DNA of 18,056 nucleotides, taken from Trametes villosa (Eukaryota > Basidiomycota > Agaricomycetes > Polyporales > Polyporaceae). Both the position numbers and the translations under genes were made by a program. The stretch spans positions 1-18,056 of the forward strand of contig PUDQ02000141.1 of assembly GCA_002964805.2 (NCBI GenBank), given 5' to 3'. Under the pieces are notes generated by a model that was not told where the DNA came from, did no database searches, and saw only the letters and a list, made by a program, of their open reading frames with translations. Shown piece by piece: positions 1 through 9,619 of the stretch; position 1 is the stretch's first letter, and each line of letters begins with the position of its first letter.

Positions 1-1698
1 CGAAGATGTCGCAGTCCTCAGCAGGGATGAGCGTGCCGTTCTTCTCGAGACGCCTGGCTGATTGCCAGAAGTAAATCTTGCATCCCTGGAGGAATGCAGA
101 TGCGTCCTCGACATATGTGCGACGCTGTTCAGCATGAGCATTCGGGCTGAGCTTGTCCCAGTCCTTGAGGAGGGAGATCATTGTCTCAGCGTACTACTCC
201 TTTGCATGTGCTACTCGCTGCGCCGCGAAGAGTCCATTACCTGCAAAGAAATTGGTCAGTCGCTGTGATTCATCGTAAGAAAAAAAGCACATAGGCAGGC
301 TCTTACTTCCCACAGGAGCTTGGGCTCAAATCTGGAGCCTACACTGCTGGATACAATGACGGAGTTCAAGCGTCGAAAATGCGGTCTATGGCCTTCCGCT
401 GCTTGACCATCAATCCAGGTATACAGAACCGGAACCCAGGTTTGCAAGCACCCAGTAGAACGTGTACGTAGTGATGAGTAAGCCATCTTGAAAGTAGGAG
501 TGGTCGGTATCGGTAACCCAGCTAATCCGGCCGGCTTGCTTCGAGCTGTTGTTGGTGTAATCGTCGAGCCAGTATAGTTCACTCTCGCCGACAACGTGCT
601 CCATCCACGGGGTTTGCATGGAGAAGTAGGCCCTATCAATAAAGCCAGAGTCTACTAGGAACCGGGTGCCCAGTTCCTTATTCAGGTGGGCGAGTGTATG
701 CAGAATGGGTCCGCCACCCTTCGAGGAGGCCGCAGAGCGTAACCCCAAGCGTTCCCGCCCCTTGGTAGCGTGTTCGTTCCGGGTCCGCAAGAGCAGGAGC
801 CATGGCCGCGAGGGGGACTGAGTCAGGCGCGAGGTCTCCGGTACGTAGCTGGTGCGCGTTTGCGTCCGGCCTGCGCTTGACCTGGGCATCTAAGGCTAGT
901 TCTTCCGCCTTTGAGAGGTGACCGTCTCGTGGTGGACGAGGATGGAGGAGCTGCCCGAAGTGCTTCCAAACATCGTATCGTTCGCCGTTGCGTTCGTCCC
1001 GATAGTGGTACGTATGGGCGTCGCAACTGGTGAGCTCCAGAGTATGACGAGGGCACGCTGGGCTTGGACAGCCAAGGATGGGTTGTTTTGCTTGTGCATT
1101 GTGATCCGTCTTCGGGCGCACGGGGCGCTGGCAGTGGGTACAGAGCATAACACCCAGGCAGCGCCGATGCTCGACCTTCTGACCCATGTACGGTGTTGTG
1201 ACGTTCGATCGCCACGCCCAGAGTGTGTGCTTCCATCCCGCCGAGTCTTCTTCATCGTTTCCACCGAGTAGCCGTTCTTGCACGACTTCTCCTTGCGGCC
1301 ACTGGTGCTCGTCCAAGGCTGTTGAGTGATTAGATGTGCTGATCAAGCAAGCAGGCACTGCTACGAGCAAGCGCACCTTTTGCTTCGGCGGACAGAGGAG
1401 CTGCAGCGGCGACGGCCGGAGTCCGCTCGGACGTGCGGAACGCAGGCCGCATCACACTCGACATGTTGAAGGGGTGCATGGACGGTGGGAGGCTGCGGCT
1501 GAGGTGTGCATGGTCCAGGGCACTCGGATTGGGTGCGCGCTGGTTGGCAGAAACTTGTGAGCCAGGTGGTTTTGAGTCGCCGCCTCCGATCTTGGAGATG
1601 TGTCGCTCGAGACTGTCGGGTACGCGAAGCTGGGGGCGGGATGGCCGTACATTGACGGCCACATCGCGGAACCATGTTTCAGCGGAGGGGGTAGCCAT
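1..1698 (-). pseudogene. Mutator-like (MULE) transposase with GCM-type zinc-binding domain, decayed and partial
   Basis: This gene would cut and paste its own element. An N-terminal exon (1698-1377, possibly longer) ends in frame at SAEAK, and an intron at 1376-1319 leads into LDEHQWPQG. A GCM-like zinc-binding region follows, with RCLGVMLCTHC, RPKTD, GCPSPAC and CDAHTYHYR. Further on are KAEELALDAQVKRRPDA, SSKGGG, LNKELGTRFLVDS, VTDTDHSYF and VPVLYTWIDG, the order I know from basidiomycete MULE proteins. A second intron lies at 306-241. The reading frame is broken at about 754-762, 445-460 and 229-231, and TAG replaces a codon at 194-196, giving four lesions. Coding similarity (FLQGCKIYFWQSARRLEKNG) continues to base 1, so the C-terminus lies outside the window. 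The family call is good; the start is uncertain. It cannot make a full protein as written. Confidence 0.75.
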
Positions 1699-2355
1699 GG
1701 CGGGGGGAAGGTTGAGATATGTGGAGGGATGAAGCCGGCATGATTTGACTTGGAGGTGCCTTGGGGCGGGTAGACATGAGGGTGCAGCGATTGATTGGGA
1801 GGATAGCTTGAAGCGATGCCTGGCGGAAGGTGTAGTGCGCTCTGAGGAGGGTAGGAACCGAAGGAGGCTGGTATCCAAGGCGGCGTTAGCATAGGTTAGA
1901 TACTCAGGAGGTAAGTGCTGAGGGCTGTATTTGGATCGTTGGCGACTGTGCGATCCACGGCAACCTGTGTTGTGATGATAGTCTTCGAGAGCTTGCACAT
2001 AGTCTCCGGCGCATGTATATAGATATCCCCACGGCTCTTCATCATCTTCCACCACGACCTCGAGCGTCGCTCGGTCGCTTTCACTACAACCTGGACTTCC
2101 TGATACTACATCCTGGTTGCGGAAGTTTGACACGGCCTGGTCAGCACTGCATGCGGTATCTGTGCATGAGGACATCCTTACCTTGCAAGAGGACGGCGGC
2201 CGCGCCGCGCGAGGCGCCGGGCCCGCCCTTGAGCTTGAGCTTGAGGCCTGAGGTTGAAGCTTGAGTACTGAAGTACTGAACCCATACCCGGACCGAGACA
2301 GATACCGGTCCCATACTGCCCGTGCTACAGACGCCCAGGAAAATCCGCTCAACAT
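1699..2355 (-). other. Proline/tyrosine-rich possible N-terminal extension of the MULE pseudogene
   Basis: Minus-strand reading between 1892 and 1699 gives a Pro/Tyr/His-rich stretch (SYPPQSALHLPPG, HVYPPQGTSK, FPPPWLPPP). It lies in a different frame from the exon that feeds the GCM region. Upstream, a frame from an ATG at 2355 reaches a good splice donor (CAAG/GTAAGG) near 2181, so extra N-terminal exons are possible. Low-complexity N-termini are common in this transposase family. I cannot fix the exon structure, and part of this may be non-coding. Confidence 0.3.
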
Positions 2356-2412
2356 TGCGCGATCAGCCTCGGGTATCCTTGACGAACAACCACATCCGAG
2401 TCCCCTCGAAGT

Positions 2413-3350
2413 ATGGCTCCCTCCGCCAGAAAACTCGACTTCCCTCAGGAGTTGCTGTGTATTGTCAAAGAGCTTATTGCTGCCGACGACCTCCGCACCC
2501 ATGTCTGCTTCTATCGCAGCTGCCCCAGGGTTGCGGCTCTATACGATGCAGAAGACGACCCGGATGCGTTCTGGAAGCTCGCGTGCTAGAGGAACGGGCT
2601 CAGCGGCGACGTCGTGGAGGAAGATGACAAGTTCTTCCCAGAGACTTCTTACCAGAGCCCCTGCGCCGACTTGGAGCCTGTACATTCCTGGAGGGACGTT
2701 GCCATCAGCTGCATCTCCCAAGATGGGTTCTGCACCCATCCCCAGTGCAGTGAGGCACTTCTAGCAAAGAATCGTATGCAAACCCCTTGTTTCAGTCTGC
2801 TGTGGCATGGCATTTACTGACATTGCGTACCCCAGGGGAGTGCATGCGCAAGTTTGCAGAAGACATCGAGCCCCTGGAAATCCTAGACCTCTACAGCATA
2901 AACAATGGATACCTGCTGCCGTTCGATGGGCACGACATCTTCAAGCACATTGAGTACAAGCGCTGGGGCGGCGTCTTTGCAACCGTGGTCCCTGCACTGA
3001 AGGATGCACACCTCCGCGCACCCAGTGGCCCGCTGCGCCGGCTGGACGACAAGTACATGCACGACCGCAAGCTGGATGACTACACAGGGCTGTATCTTGC
3101 AGAGCACCCACTCGCTGCGCCGAGCTTCGCTGTGTTCCCCCTGGTGACCTCTGTCGAGATCCCAAACATTGCTGGCCAACCAATTGAAGACTATCCAATA
3201 AGGCGGTTGAGAGCCCGGTCTGGTGCGGCGGGGGTCCGTGTGACCTGTGACCCGCCAGATTGGTCGTGGAGGTACAGTATACGTCTCGGGTGGGGCTGCG
3301 ATTGTGCGAACTTCGAAGGAGGAGACAGTAGTTCATTGCGTAGGTCGTAG
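2413..3350 (+). pseudogene. F-box-like protein gene, two exons, interrupted by a stop
   Basis: Exon 1 (2413-2773) starts MAPSARKLDFPQELLCIV and continues DDLRTHVCFYRSCPRVAALYD, which resembles an F-box (ELL, then a DL/VC-type helix). Its likely role would be substrate choice for an SCF ubiquitin ligase, known only from the fold. The frame is closed by TAG at 2587-2589 in DAFWKLAC-stop-RNGL, where one G-to-A change from TGG (Trp) would explain it, and then stays open through WRDVAISCISQDGFCTHPQC. The intron is 2774-2835 (GT-AG, 62 nt, phase 1). Exon 2 reads ECMRKFAEDIEPLEILDLYS, then LLPFDGHDIFKHIEYKRWGG, LRRLDDKYMHDRKLDDYTG and LAEHPLA. The end at 3350 may not be native because the last 50 or so residues lose their character after PIEDYPIRR. 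It resembles a large family of hypothetical proteins in polypore-like fungi as I remember them; the F-box label is tentative. Confidence 0.5.
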
Positions 3351-3396
3351 CGCCGGCGAGATCAGGGGATTTGTATACTTGCATGTGGACGAATCA

Positions 3397-3416
3397 TCAC
3401 TCACTCACTCACTCAC
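3397..3416. repeat. (TCAC)5 microsatellite
   Basis: Five uninterrupted TCAC units, followed by an imperfect TCAT unit. Confidence 0.9.
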
Positions 3417-3540
3417 TCATCACCCCACGGTGCAGATGCAAGATCGCCCAATCGGTCCACGCGAGCCGACGGCGCATCGTACGACGTCTCCCAGTGTGCC
3501 TCTCCGGCATCGCCAAAACGTCACACGACGTCCTACGCTG

Positions 3541-3559
3541 AATCTCCCGCCGGGAGATT
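3541..3559. repeat. 9-bp perfect palindrome with a 1-nt centre
   Basis: AATCTCCCG, a single C, then CGGGAGATT. It lies about 40 nt before the first recognisable Plavaka exon. Its function is unknown and it may be chance. Confidence 0.7.
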
Positions 3560-3600
3560 TCAGCCTATTCCCCACTGCATAGTACCTCGAGCATAGGTCA

Positions 3601-6600
3601 GCATCTCATCGTCACACAAGGCCGCGCACCCAGCACTGGCAATTCCACTACGAGTATTGCCCGCATCTTAACGGTACGCCCTGCTGTACATACTGTATGT
3701 GCGCACATCTTATATCTTTTCAGCGCGGCCTTGCGACGCACAGGGCAATTTCCTTCACAATGCGAACGAACCGGCGCCGCCTGCGGATCTCTTCGAGGAC
3801 TACACACCCTTCGCGGACCGGCCCAGTTACGAGTTCGCGGACCTGGACTGCGGGAAAATGAGCACCTCAAGGGGTGACATCAACCACCTCCGCACTATCC
3901 ACGCCCAACACCGTATCCTCAATGGCGGCAACCCCGACCACCACCCGATGTTCCAGTCCCATAGTAACCTCGTCTGGACTATCGACGATATCCCGTATGG
4001 CGAGTCTGGCTGCCGATCGTTCTCAATTCGATTTGCCGGACCTCTACCGCCCCATGCTCCGGCTTGGAAGCGACAGACATATGTCTTCCACACTCGGTGT
4101 CCCCGTCGCATGATAGAGAACTCCGCTGCGAGTATGGTCTTCAAAGGTCCTTGGCACTCACGCCCCTACCAACAGAGGCTACGATGCCGCCGGAACGCGG
4201 CAGTATTGCGACCTTATGTCTGCGCACTGGGCATGGAGGGAGGCGGTACGTCTTGACGGTGTGTAGTCAATGTCAGTACTCATTTTGCCATTTCAGGACA
4301 AGATTGCGCAAGACCCATCAACGCACGGGGCAATGTTCATGCCCCTCTGCCTCAGCGCGGACAAGACGACTGTATCTGTGGTGACAGGGAACCAGGAGTC
4401 CCACCCGCTGTACGCTCTCTCGGGAAACGTCACTAATGAGATGCGGAGGGCACACCGCGATGCCACTAACGTCCTCGCCTTCCTTGCGATCCCGAAAGGT
4501 ACGCTGTCGCTTGTTGATATGCTATTTATACTTACTATAATTGCACTTGCAGCCACACGCGAGTACGACCACGATACCGAATTCCGGTTGTTCAAGAAGC
4601 AGCTGTACCACGAGGCATTGTGCCACATTCTTGAGCCGCTTCGCCCGGGAATGACCACGCTGCAGGTCCTGCGCTTCATGGACTCTGGACACTACCGACG
4701 GGTGATCTTCGGCATCGGCCCATTCATTGCCGACTACCCCCAACAGGTCTACCTTGCCGGCATTGTCCAAGGCTGGTGTCCCAAGTGCGTACTTGTCGTA
4801 TTGGCCGCTTACTATACTGACACTCATTGTAGATGCCTCGCTCCACCCGATGAGCTTGAGGGGACGGATGCGCCACGCTTCCGCGAGCACACCCGTCAAG
4901 TATGGGATACGTTTGACCCCGGGACGCTCTGGGATTTCTTTGGGGTTGTCGACGACGTCACGGTACTTTTCCTGTTTCAATCCCTCATTCATGTCTAACC
5001 TCTTATGCTCGTAGCCATTTACACACCACTTCCCTCGTGCAGACATACATGAGCTCCTGACGCCCGATCTGCTCCATCAGCTGATCAAAGGCACGTTCAA
5101 GGATCACCTTGTGTCATGGGTTGAAGACTACATCTACCTGACCGCCGCAAGCGACCGCGAGGCGAAGCGTATCCTCGACGACATTGATCAACCGTGAACG
5201 CTTGCGGTCGTCCACCCCATGTTTGCTATTCTGACTGTCCTTGCAGCATCGCCGCCGCCCCCGCCTTCCCCGGCTTGCGCCGGTTCCCTCCAGGGCGCAA
5301 CTTCAAGCAATGGACCGGAAATGACTCGAAAGCATTGATGAAGGTCAGCACGATGCTTTGTTTTTGCTTTGCGTGTACATTAAGTGTTATCAGGTGTTTC
5401 TGCCCGCCTTGACGGGCTACGTGCCCGACAAGATGATACAGTGCCTCGCCGCCTTCCCCGATTTCGCCTATCTCGCGCGGCGCTCCTCGCACGACACTGT
5501 TTTGCTCGCCGCAATGGATGCTGCCCTGGAGCGCTTCTGCGAGCTGCGCAGTGTTTTTGTCGAGACCGGTGTACGTCCCAATGGGAACTCTCTACCACGG
5601 CAGCATGCACTCCTGCACTACGCCTGCATGATTCAGCTGTTCGGATCGCCGAACGGCCTGTGCACCTCGATTACGGAGTTGAAGCACATCCAAGCAGTCA
5701 AGCGGCCGTGGCGGCGCGCGTCGAATCGCAACAAGCCTCTTCATCCAAATCTTGTGGACAGATACTCGCCTCAGCAAGTTCTCTGCGCTGCGCGTCAAGC
5801 TCGGGGAACGTGGGCTCCTGCGCGGTGACATTGTCTCATACGCCCTGCGCAAGGTGAGCACCTGCGTGGTTCATTTTTGGCGATCACCACTGACATGCTC
5901 AAAGGTCGGGCCGGCACCGCTCGACGGCGACGACAAGGAGGACGAAGCAGAACAGCAGCACATCGTTGAGCAGGAGGTTGCAGATGTGGATGGCCCTCGG
6001 GTTCAGTCCCGTGTGCACCTCTCTGCACGCTACGGTATGCAAAGTGAGGTTATCTGCTGCGCTCGTATTAATAACGCGTTCTATGCAGCGTATCGAACCC
6101 GTATTGGTGCCCTGGGACAGCAGCTGCGTGTCCCATCGCTGCACTCGCTCCTTCGCCGATTCCTGCGGGAACAACTGTTCCCCGGCTTCCATGAGCTGGA
6201 CGAAGTGGTGCCTATCGGTGCCTGTCCATGGATATCCCCGACGGTGCGCATCTCAGTCCATAGCAGTGCGACGGCGATCTTCTATGCGCCCAGTGAGCTT
6301 TGCAGCCCCGGGGGTATGCACTCGGAACTGATTCGGTGCAAGGCCTGCATTCACGCTATGACACTGTGCTCGTGCAGTTGAGCGATGACATCGGCTTCGA
6401 GGGGATGGCTATCGGGCGGGTGAAGGCTTTTTATTCGTTCTCATATGGCATCGTCCGGCGCTACGAGTGTGCGCTACTCGAGTGGTTTGAGCGTGTCGGG
6501 GATGCCCCAGACCCCCTTACGGGCACATGGGTTGTCAGACCGGAGGCGCAGCATGGTCATCCTGTCCTGGGTGTTGTATCTGTTGACTCCATCGTGAGGG

Positions 6601-6748
6601 CTTGTCATCTGATTGGCCGTTATCGCCACGCACGTCTTCCTGCTGACTTCAATTATGCTCACTCCCTCGATGCGTTTCGGGAGTTTCTTTTAATCCTTAC
6701 GCTGATTACCATGCTCACGAGATGCTTAAGCCATTGGCGGTAGTATAG
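3601..6748 (+). pseudogene. Plavaka-type (CACTA/CMC group) DNA transposase, multi-exon, frameshifted
   Basis: Would excise and insert its own DNA element. Introns inferred from GT-AG and frame: 3674-3723, 4246-4296, 4499-4552, 4785-4832, 4963-5014, 5194-5246, 5344-5393, 5854-5904 and 6035-6088. Landmarks in order: RPCDAQGNFL, YTPFADRPSYEFADL, SADKTTVSVVTG (likely first catalytic Asp), [144 protein letters not shown] and a final YADYHAHEM. Frame changes are needed at about 4176-4180, 5735-5750, 6325-6345 and 6684-6690, so one polypeptide cannot be made as written. The N-terminal zinc finger I expect for the family is not seen upstream of 3601. The stop at 6746-6748 is inferred from the YADYHAHEM frame. 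The family assignment is strong; individual splice sites are inference. Confidence 0.85.
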
Positions 6749-7294
6749 AATCAAATATATTATCAGTGCTTGCGGCGGTTGGAGGCTCTATATGTTCTCT
6801 CAGCTCTGGGAACATCTGGGCATGTCTGTAAACCTCTGATACTTCTGGCGGGATTGGCCAGAGGTTTTAGAGCTCTTTAGAGTATTTACATTTTCGGCCA
6901 GCGCAACCTCGCGCGACTGCCCAGCTCGTGCAGATATCTTTGCTCGTTGCACTTCTGGCCACCAGCAGTTCCCCGGACTCCACCTAACAGCCTTTGATCC
7001 ATCTGGATGTCTTACTACAGACATCACCCTCACGTTTGATACCAGTTCCACGTTTCCCCCGTGTATGGGAGCCACACGCCTTCGGGCTGTCTGCTCCTGC
7101 CGTTCCACCCGAGTCAAGCACCATCCTTATCCTCACGTACACTTTCTCTTTTGTTTTTCCTCACCCGACTACCACCAGCACTTTTTGTACTTACTGACAC
7201 AACCTTTCGCTATCCCGCTGCCACCACGCTCGGCTTCACGCACACGTCAGCACCCTTACTTATCCCCATAGTATAGCTTGCAGAGTGTAGTTGA

Positions 7295-7331
7295 AGTGGC
7301 AACTTCGGCCGTAAACGGCCTTCATGCCACT
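7295..7331. repeat. Nested palindrome (hairpin-capable)
   Basis: An outer AGTGGCA (7295-7301) pairs with TGCCACT (7325-7331). An inner GGCCGT (7307-7312) pairs with ACGGCC (7315-7320). It could form a bulged hairpin; no function is known. Confidence 0.6.
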
Positions 7332-7345
7332 ATAATCAATGATCA

Positions 7346-7362
7346 TATCTATCTATCTATCT
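7346..7362. repeat. (TATC)4 microsatellite
   Basis: Four TATC units in an AT-rich context. Confidence 0.8.
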
Positions 7363-7600
7363 TGAAGTTCTGCATGGCCGCCAACATTTGCAGGCACCAC
7401 AGGCTCATCATCCTGGCGAGGACCTCAATTCCCTGCCTGCGCCACAGATCTCCTCCGCCATGATACACTGCCCTCAGCCATGATACGCCCTCCTCCGACA
7501 CAACACGCCCTTTGCCACAATATGCTAGCCGATGTTGCGACACGCCCAGACACGCATGCGGCCTAGTACGCCCTGACGCACCTGCCTACCCGGACCTCGA

Positions 7601-7792
7601 GTCGTCAACACTAACGTGGAGCTCTCCTCGCCCTCCAACTATGCCACTCTAATTAAGGGCGGCCGCTGGACACTCGTTGTGCCCCTGCCTGTGGTCATGG
7701 AGCTCGACAGCCAGTCGACGAACACGACTCTTCTCGGGCAGGGTGCCAGCACTGCGCTCGAGTTGTATATCCCCACACATCCGCTTGCATGA
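7601..7792 (+). pseudogene. Fragment resembling a PIN nuclease domain (Est1/SMG6-like)
   Basis: The frame reads VVNTNVELSS, then LIKGGRWTLVVPLPVVMELD, QSTNTTLLGQGASTALEL and IPTHPLA, then TGA at 7790-7792. The pattern (D)TNxxLSS at a first strand, then a basic helix, a hydrophobic VVPLPVVMELD strand and an xxTNxxLG helix is what I know from the start of PIN domains of Est1/SMG6-type RNA-decay proteins. PIN domains normally have Asp in DTN; here it is Asn (AAC at 7607-7609). Only about 60 residues exist, no upstream Est1-like exons were seen, and the end runs straight into a (GA)n tract. It is best read as a non-functional duplicated or captured fragment. The PIN assignment is moderate. Confidence 0.5.
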
Positions 7793-7800
7793 GAAAGAGA

Positions 7801-7849
<49 letters not shown>
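7791..7849. repeat. (GA)n / (GAGAAA)n microsatellite
   Basis: Starts as GAGAAA-type units and becomes an uninterrupted (GA)n run of about 20 units. Open frames through it give only Arg-Glu or Ser-Leu repeats and are not genes. Confidence 0.95.
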
Positions 7850-7852
<3 letters not shown>

Positions 7853-8048
7853 CTTTGCTTGCCGGGAATTGTACACGCGCGCTCGGCCCTCAGCCAGCGC
7901 AATCTGTGCCTTCAACCCGATTGGACCGCGAGCCCGGCTTAGAGAGTCAAACTCGTGGGCTGGCTACACCCAGTTGGATGCACACTAGGGAAGTGCCGCC
8001 TCTCCCGGCGGCCGCAACCTTGTGTGCGAGAGTTGCTTAGACTTACAA

Positions 8049-8922
8049 GCTGGTTCCAGGGGGCAACCGTACAGGGGAGCGCTGACCTCAACCTCGAAAA
8101 GTCGGGAGCAGGACTCCGGACACCAGGTAGGAGGGGGACGTACCTAGCCGAGATAAGATTGCGCGAGGGCAGCACTTTCGATGCTCTAGATAGTAGTAGA
8201 GTAAGTACTCCCGGGCCCTCAGACCTCAGTACTCCCTCCCCGAGCCTGAAAGTTGACTGTCTGGCCGTCCGAGGCTCAGATATGTCTATGTAGCGCGTAT
8301 AATTGCTGATCCTGCCAAGATAATGTGGCGGAGAGCTTAGCATGGTGGTCTTGCAAATGCTTTTGAATGCAATCGGGCTTTCGGCAGATACCAAGTCTAA
8401 TATCCCCTGAGGAGCCGCGCACGGGATTATTCTTTGCCTTCCTACGACCAGTGAGCGCGAATCTTCAATGTTATACCGTCAGCTCCTCCACCATGAGGTT
8501 CCCGTCGCCCACCGCTTGAGGAGTCAGATCATCTCGAAGTTATTATGAATGGCACACTTATTCTAGAGCCCTACAAAAGTGCGCATAAGCCGTGTCATTT
8601 GTCTCCGCTAGTACAAGTATTAAGAGACATATCGGAAGGCTCGTCTTGTCGAAGTGCTCGCACTGGAGGAGAAAGTACTGAGTAATATACTCGAGACCCA
8701 GCTTGCTCTTACGGTCACTGAAAGAATCTGATTATGTGCAGAGCAGCTAAGAGAGACTGATGTTTCCATTACAGCCGTATATTCGCCAGTGTGGATGAGC
8801 AAGACAAGATCTGGCGAAAACGGGCAGAAAAGTCATTTTCAGGACCCCGGACACCAGAAAGGGGGTTGACCACGTAGGGTTGGAGTCAGCGCTCCCCTGG
8901 CTGGTTGCCCCCTGGCTGGTTC
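8049..8922. repeat. 8-bp target-site duplication flanking the 858-bp element
   Basis: GCTGGTTC occurs at 8049-8056, directly before the left terminus, and again at 8915-8922, directly after the right terminus. The match is 8 of 8. Confidence 0.85.
8057..8914. mobile_element. 858-bp non-autonomous DNA transposon (MITE-like, hAT or KDZ type)
   Basis: The left end (8057-8094) begins CAGGGGGCAACC, then three bases, then CAGGGGAGCGCTGAC. The right end (8876-8914), read in reverse complement, has the same 12 bases, three different bases and the same 15 bases, so terminal inverted repeats of about 38 bp match at roughly 33 positions. A perfect 8-bp duplication flanks the element. An 8-bp duplication with CAGGG ends is typical of hAT elements, and Kyakuja-Dileera-Zisupton elements are an alternative. 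A 16-bp sequence, GGAC(T/C)CCGGACACCAG, is also repeated in direct orientation inside each end (8111-8126 and 8842-8857), a possible subterminal transposase-binding site. The roughly 780 bp interior shows no transposase-like reading frame, so movement would need an enzyme from elsewhere. Confidence 0.82.
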
Positions 8923-8971
8923 CGAGAAGGTTGGAGCAGAAAGCGTACCGGGCAAACAAACAGCGGAGTCC

Positions 8972-9268
8972 CTATTCCAAGAGGCGTCCAGAGAGCCAAC
9001 TAAGACTGTTGTCTTCTTGGTCATCCTCGATCACTGCCGAGAACACCAGTCTGACACCGGGCCTCACGCGAGCAAGGCTTGCAGTGGCGATTAGCAAGTG
9101 CCAGGTCTTCACGACGTTATGGTCCTCTAGCTTGCGGTGCGGTAGATCTAACCATACGCGCTCGCAGTACCCCTCGGTTGCACGGCTGAAAGGGGTGGTG
9201 CAGGAGCTCAGGCAGACGCACGACCCTGACCGGGACTGAACAATTTTGGGTGAGGCAGGAGGTTGCAC
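8972..9268 (-). CDS. Unrecognised open frame of 98 codons, doubtful
   Basis: The frame has a coding-like middle (RVWLDLPHRKLEDHNVVKTW, then LLIATASLARVRPGVRLVFS and AVIEDDQED), but I recognise no family. The 858-bp element sits just past its 3' end. It may be the exon of a broken host gene or a chance frame. No splice context was resolved. Confidence 0.2.
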   Translation of the reverse strand: MQPPASPKIVQSRSGSCVCLSSCTTPFSRATEGYCERVWLDLPHRKLEDHNVVKTWHLLIATASLARVRPGVRLVFSAVIEDDQEDNSLSWLSGRLLE

Positions 9269-9619
9269 GTCAAGTAGTCGCAGTGGGAGTCGCCCTCGTG
9301 GAGCAGCACATATTGTGCGCGGAGTAGTACAGAATTCGTGGCCTTATGGCTTCCAAATTCGCCCCGTCAAAGCCATCGCTCCCCCGCGTAGAGCCCCTTA
9401 ACGTGCACGAGGCGCACGCGAGATGCGAACGAAGCGATACATAGAAGCTGTGATGTATGTACTAGAAGCTAGTAGTGCGACTCGGACTGATCGAGAATCA
9501 GTGAGGATGTGAAAAAACCAATAAATCTATAGGTAAGTACGAGAGTATTAGTGTAGTGACATACATAGAGATGGAAGGAATCCATGAACTGGTGAAGGGA
9601 GAAGAGGGGAGAAGATAAC
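9269..9619. other. Spacer without a recognised gene
   Basis: Nothing recognisable was seen on either strand. It leads into the 3' end of the terpene synthase pseudogene on the minus strand. Confidence 0.5.

Larger units (their letters stand above)
3351..3600. other. Spacer between the F-box-like pseudogene and the Plavaka transposase
   Basis: No gene was recognised. It holds a (TCAC)5 tract and one short palindrome, listed separately. The left terminus of the Plavaka element should lie here or further left, but I could not identify its terminal repeat. Confidence 0.5.
6749..7600. other. Spacer without a recognised gene
   Basis: After the transposase stop there is AT-richer DNA, then a pyrimidine-rich stretch (about 7100-7270) that looks like a fungal promoter but has no obvious gene behind it. 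Also present are a (TATC)n tract, a nested palindrome and loosely repeated CATGATACNC/ACGCCCT motifs at about 7455-7515. The Plavaka right terminus was not identified. Confidence 0.5.

Noticed and set aside
1330..2502. A single 390-codon minus-strand protein
   Set aside because: Only its C-terminal part (to 1377) splices sensibly into the GCM exon; the upstream part mixes Pro-rich coding in another frame with likely introns.
7649..8040. Several open frames on both strands made of Arg-Glu or Ser-Leu repeats
   Set aside because: They are translations of the (GA)n tract and have no other coding evidence.
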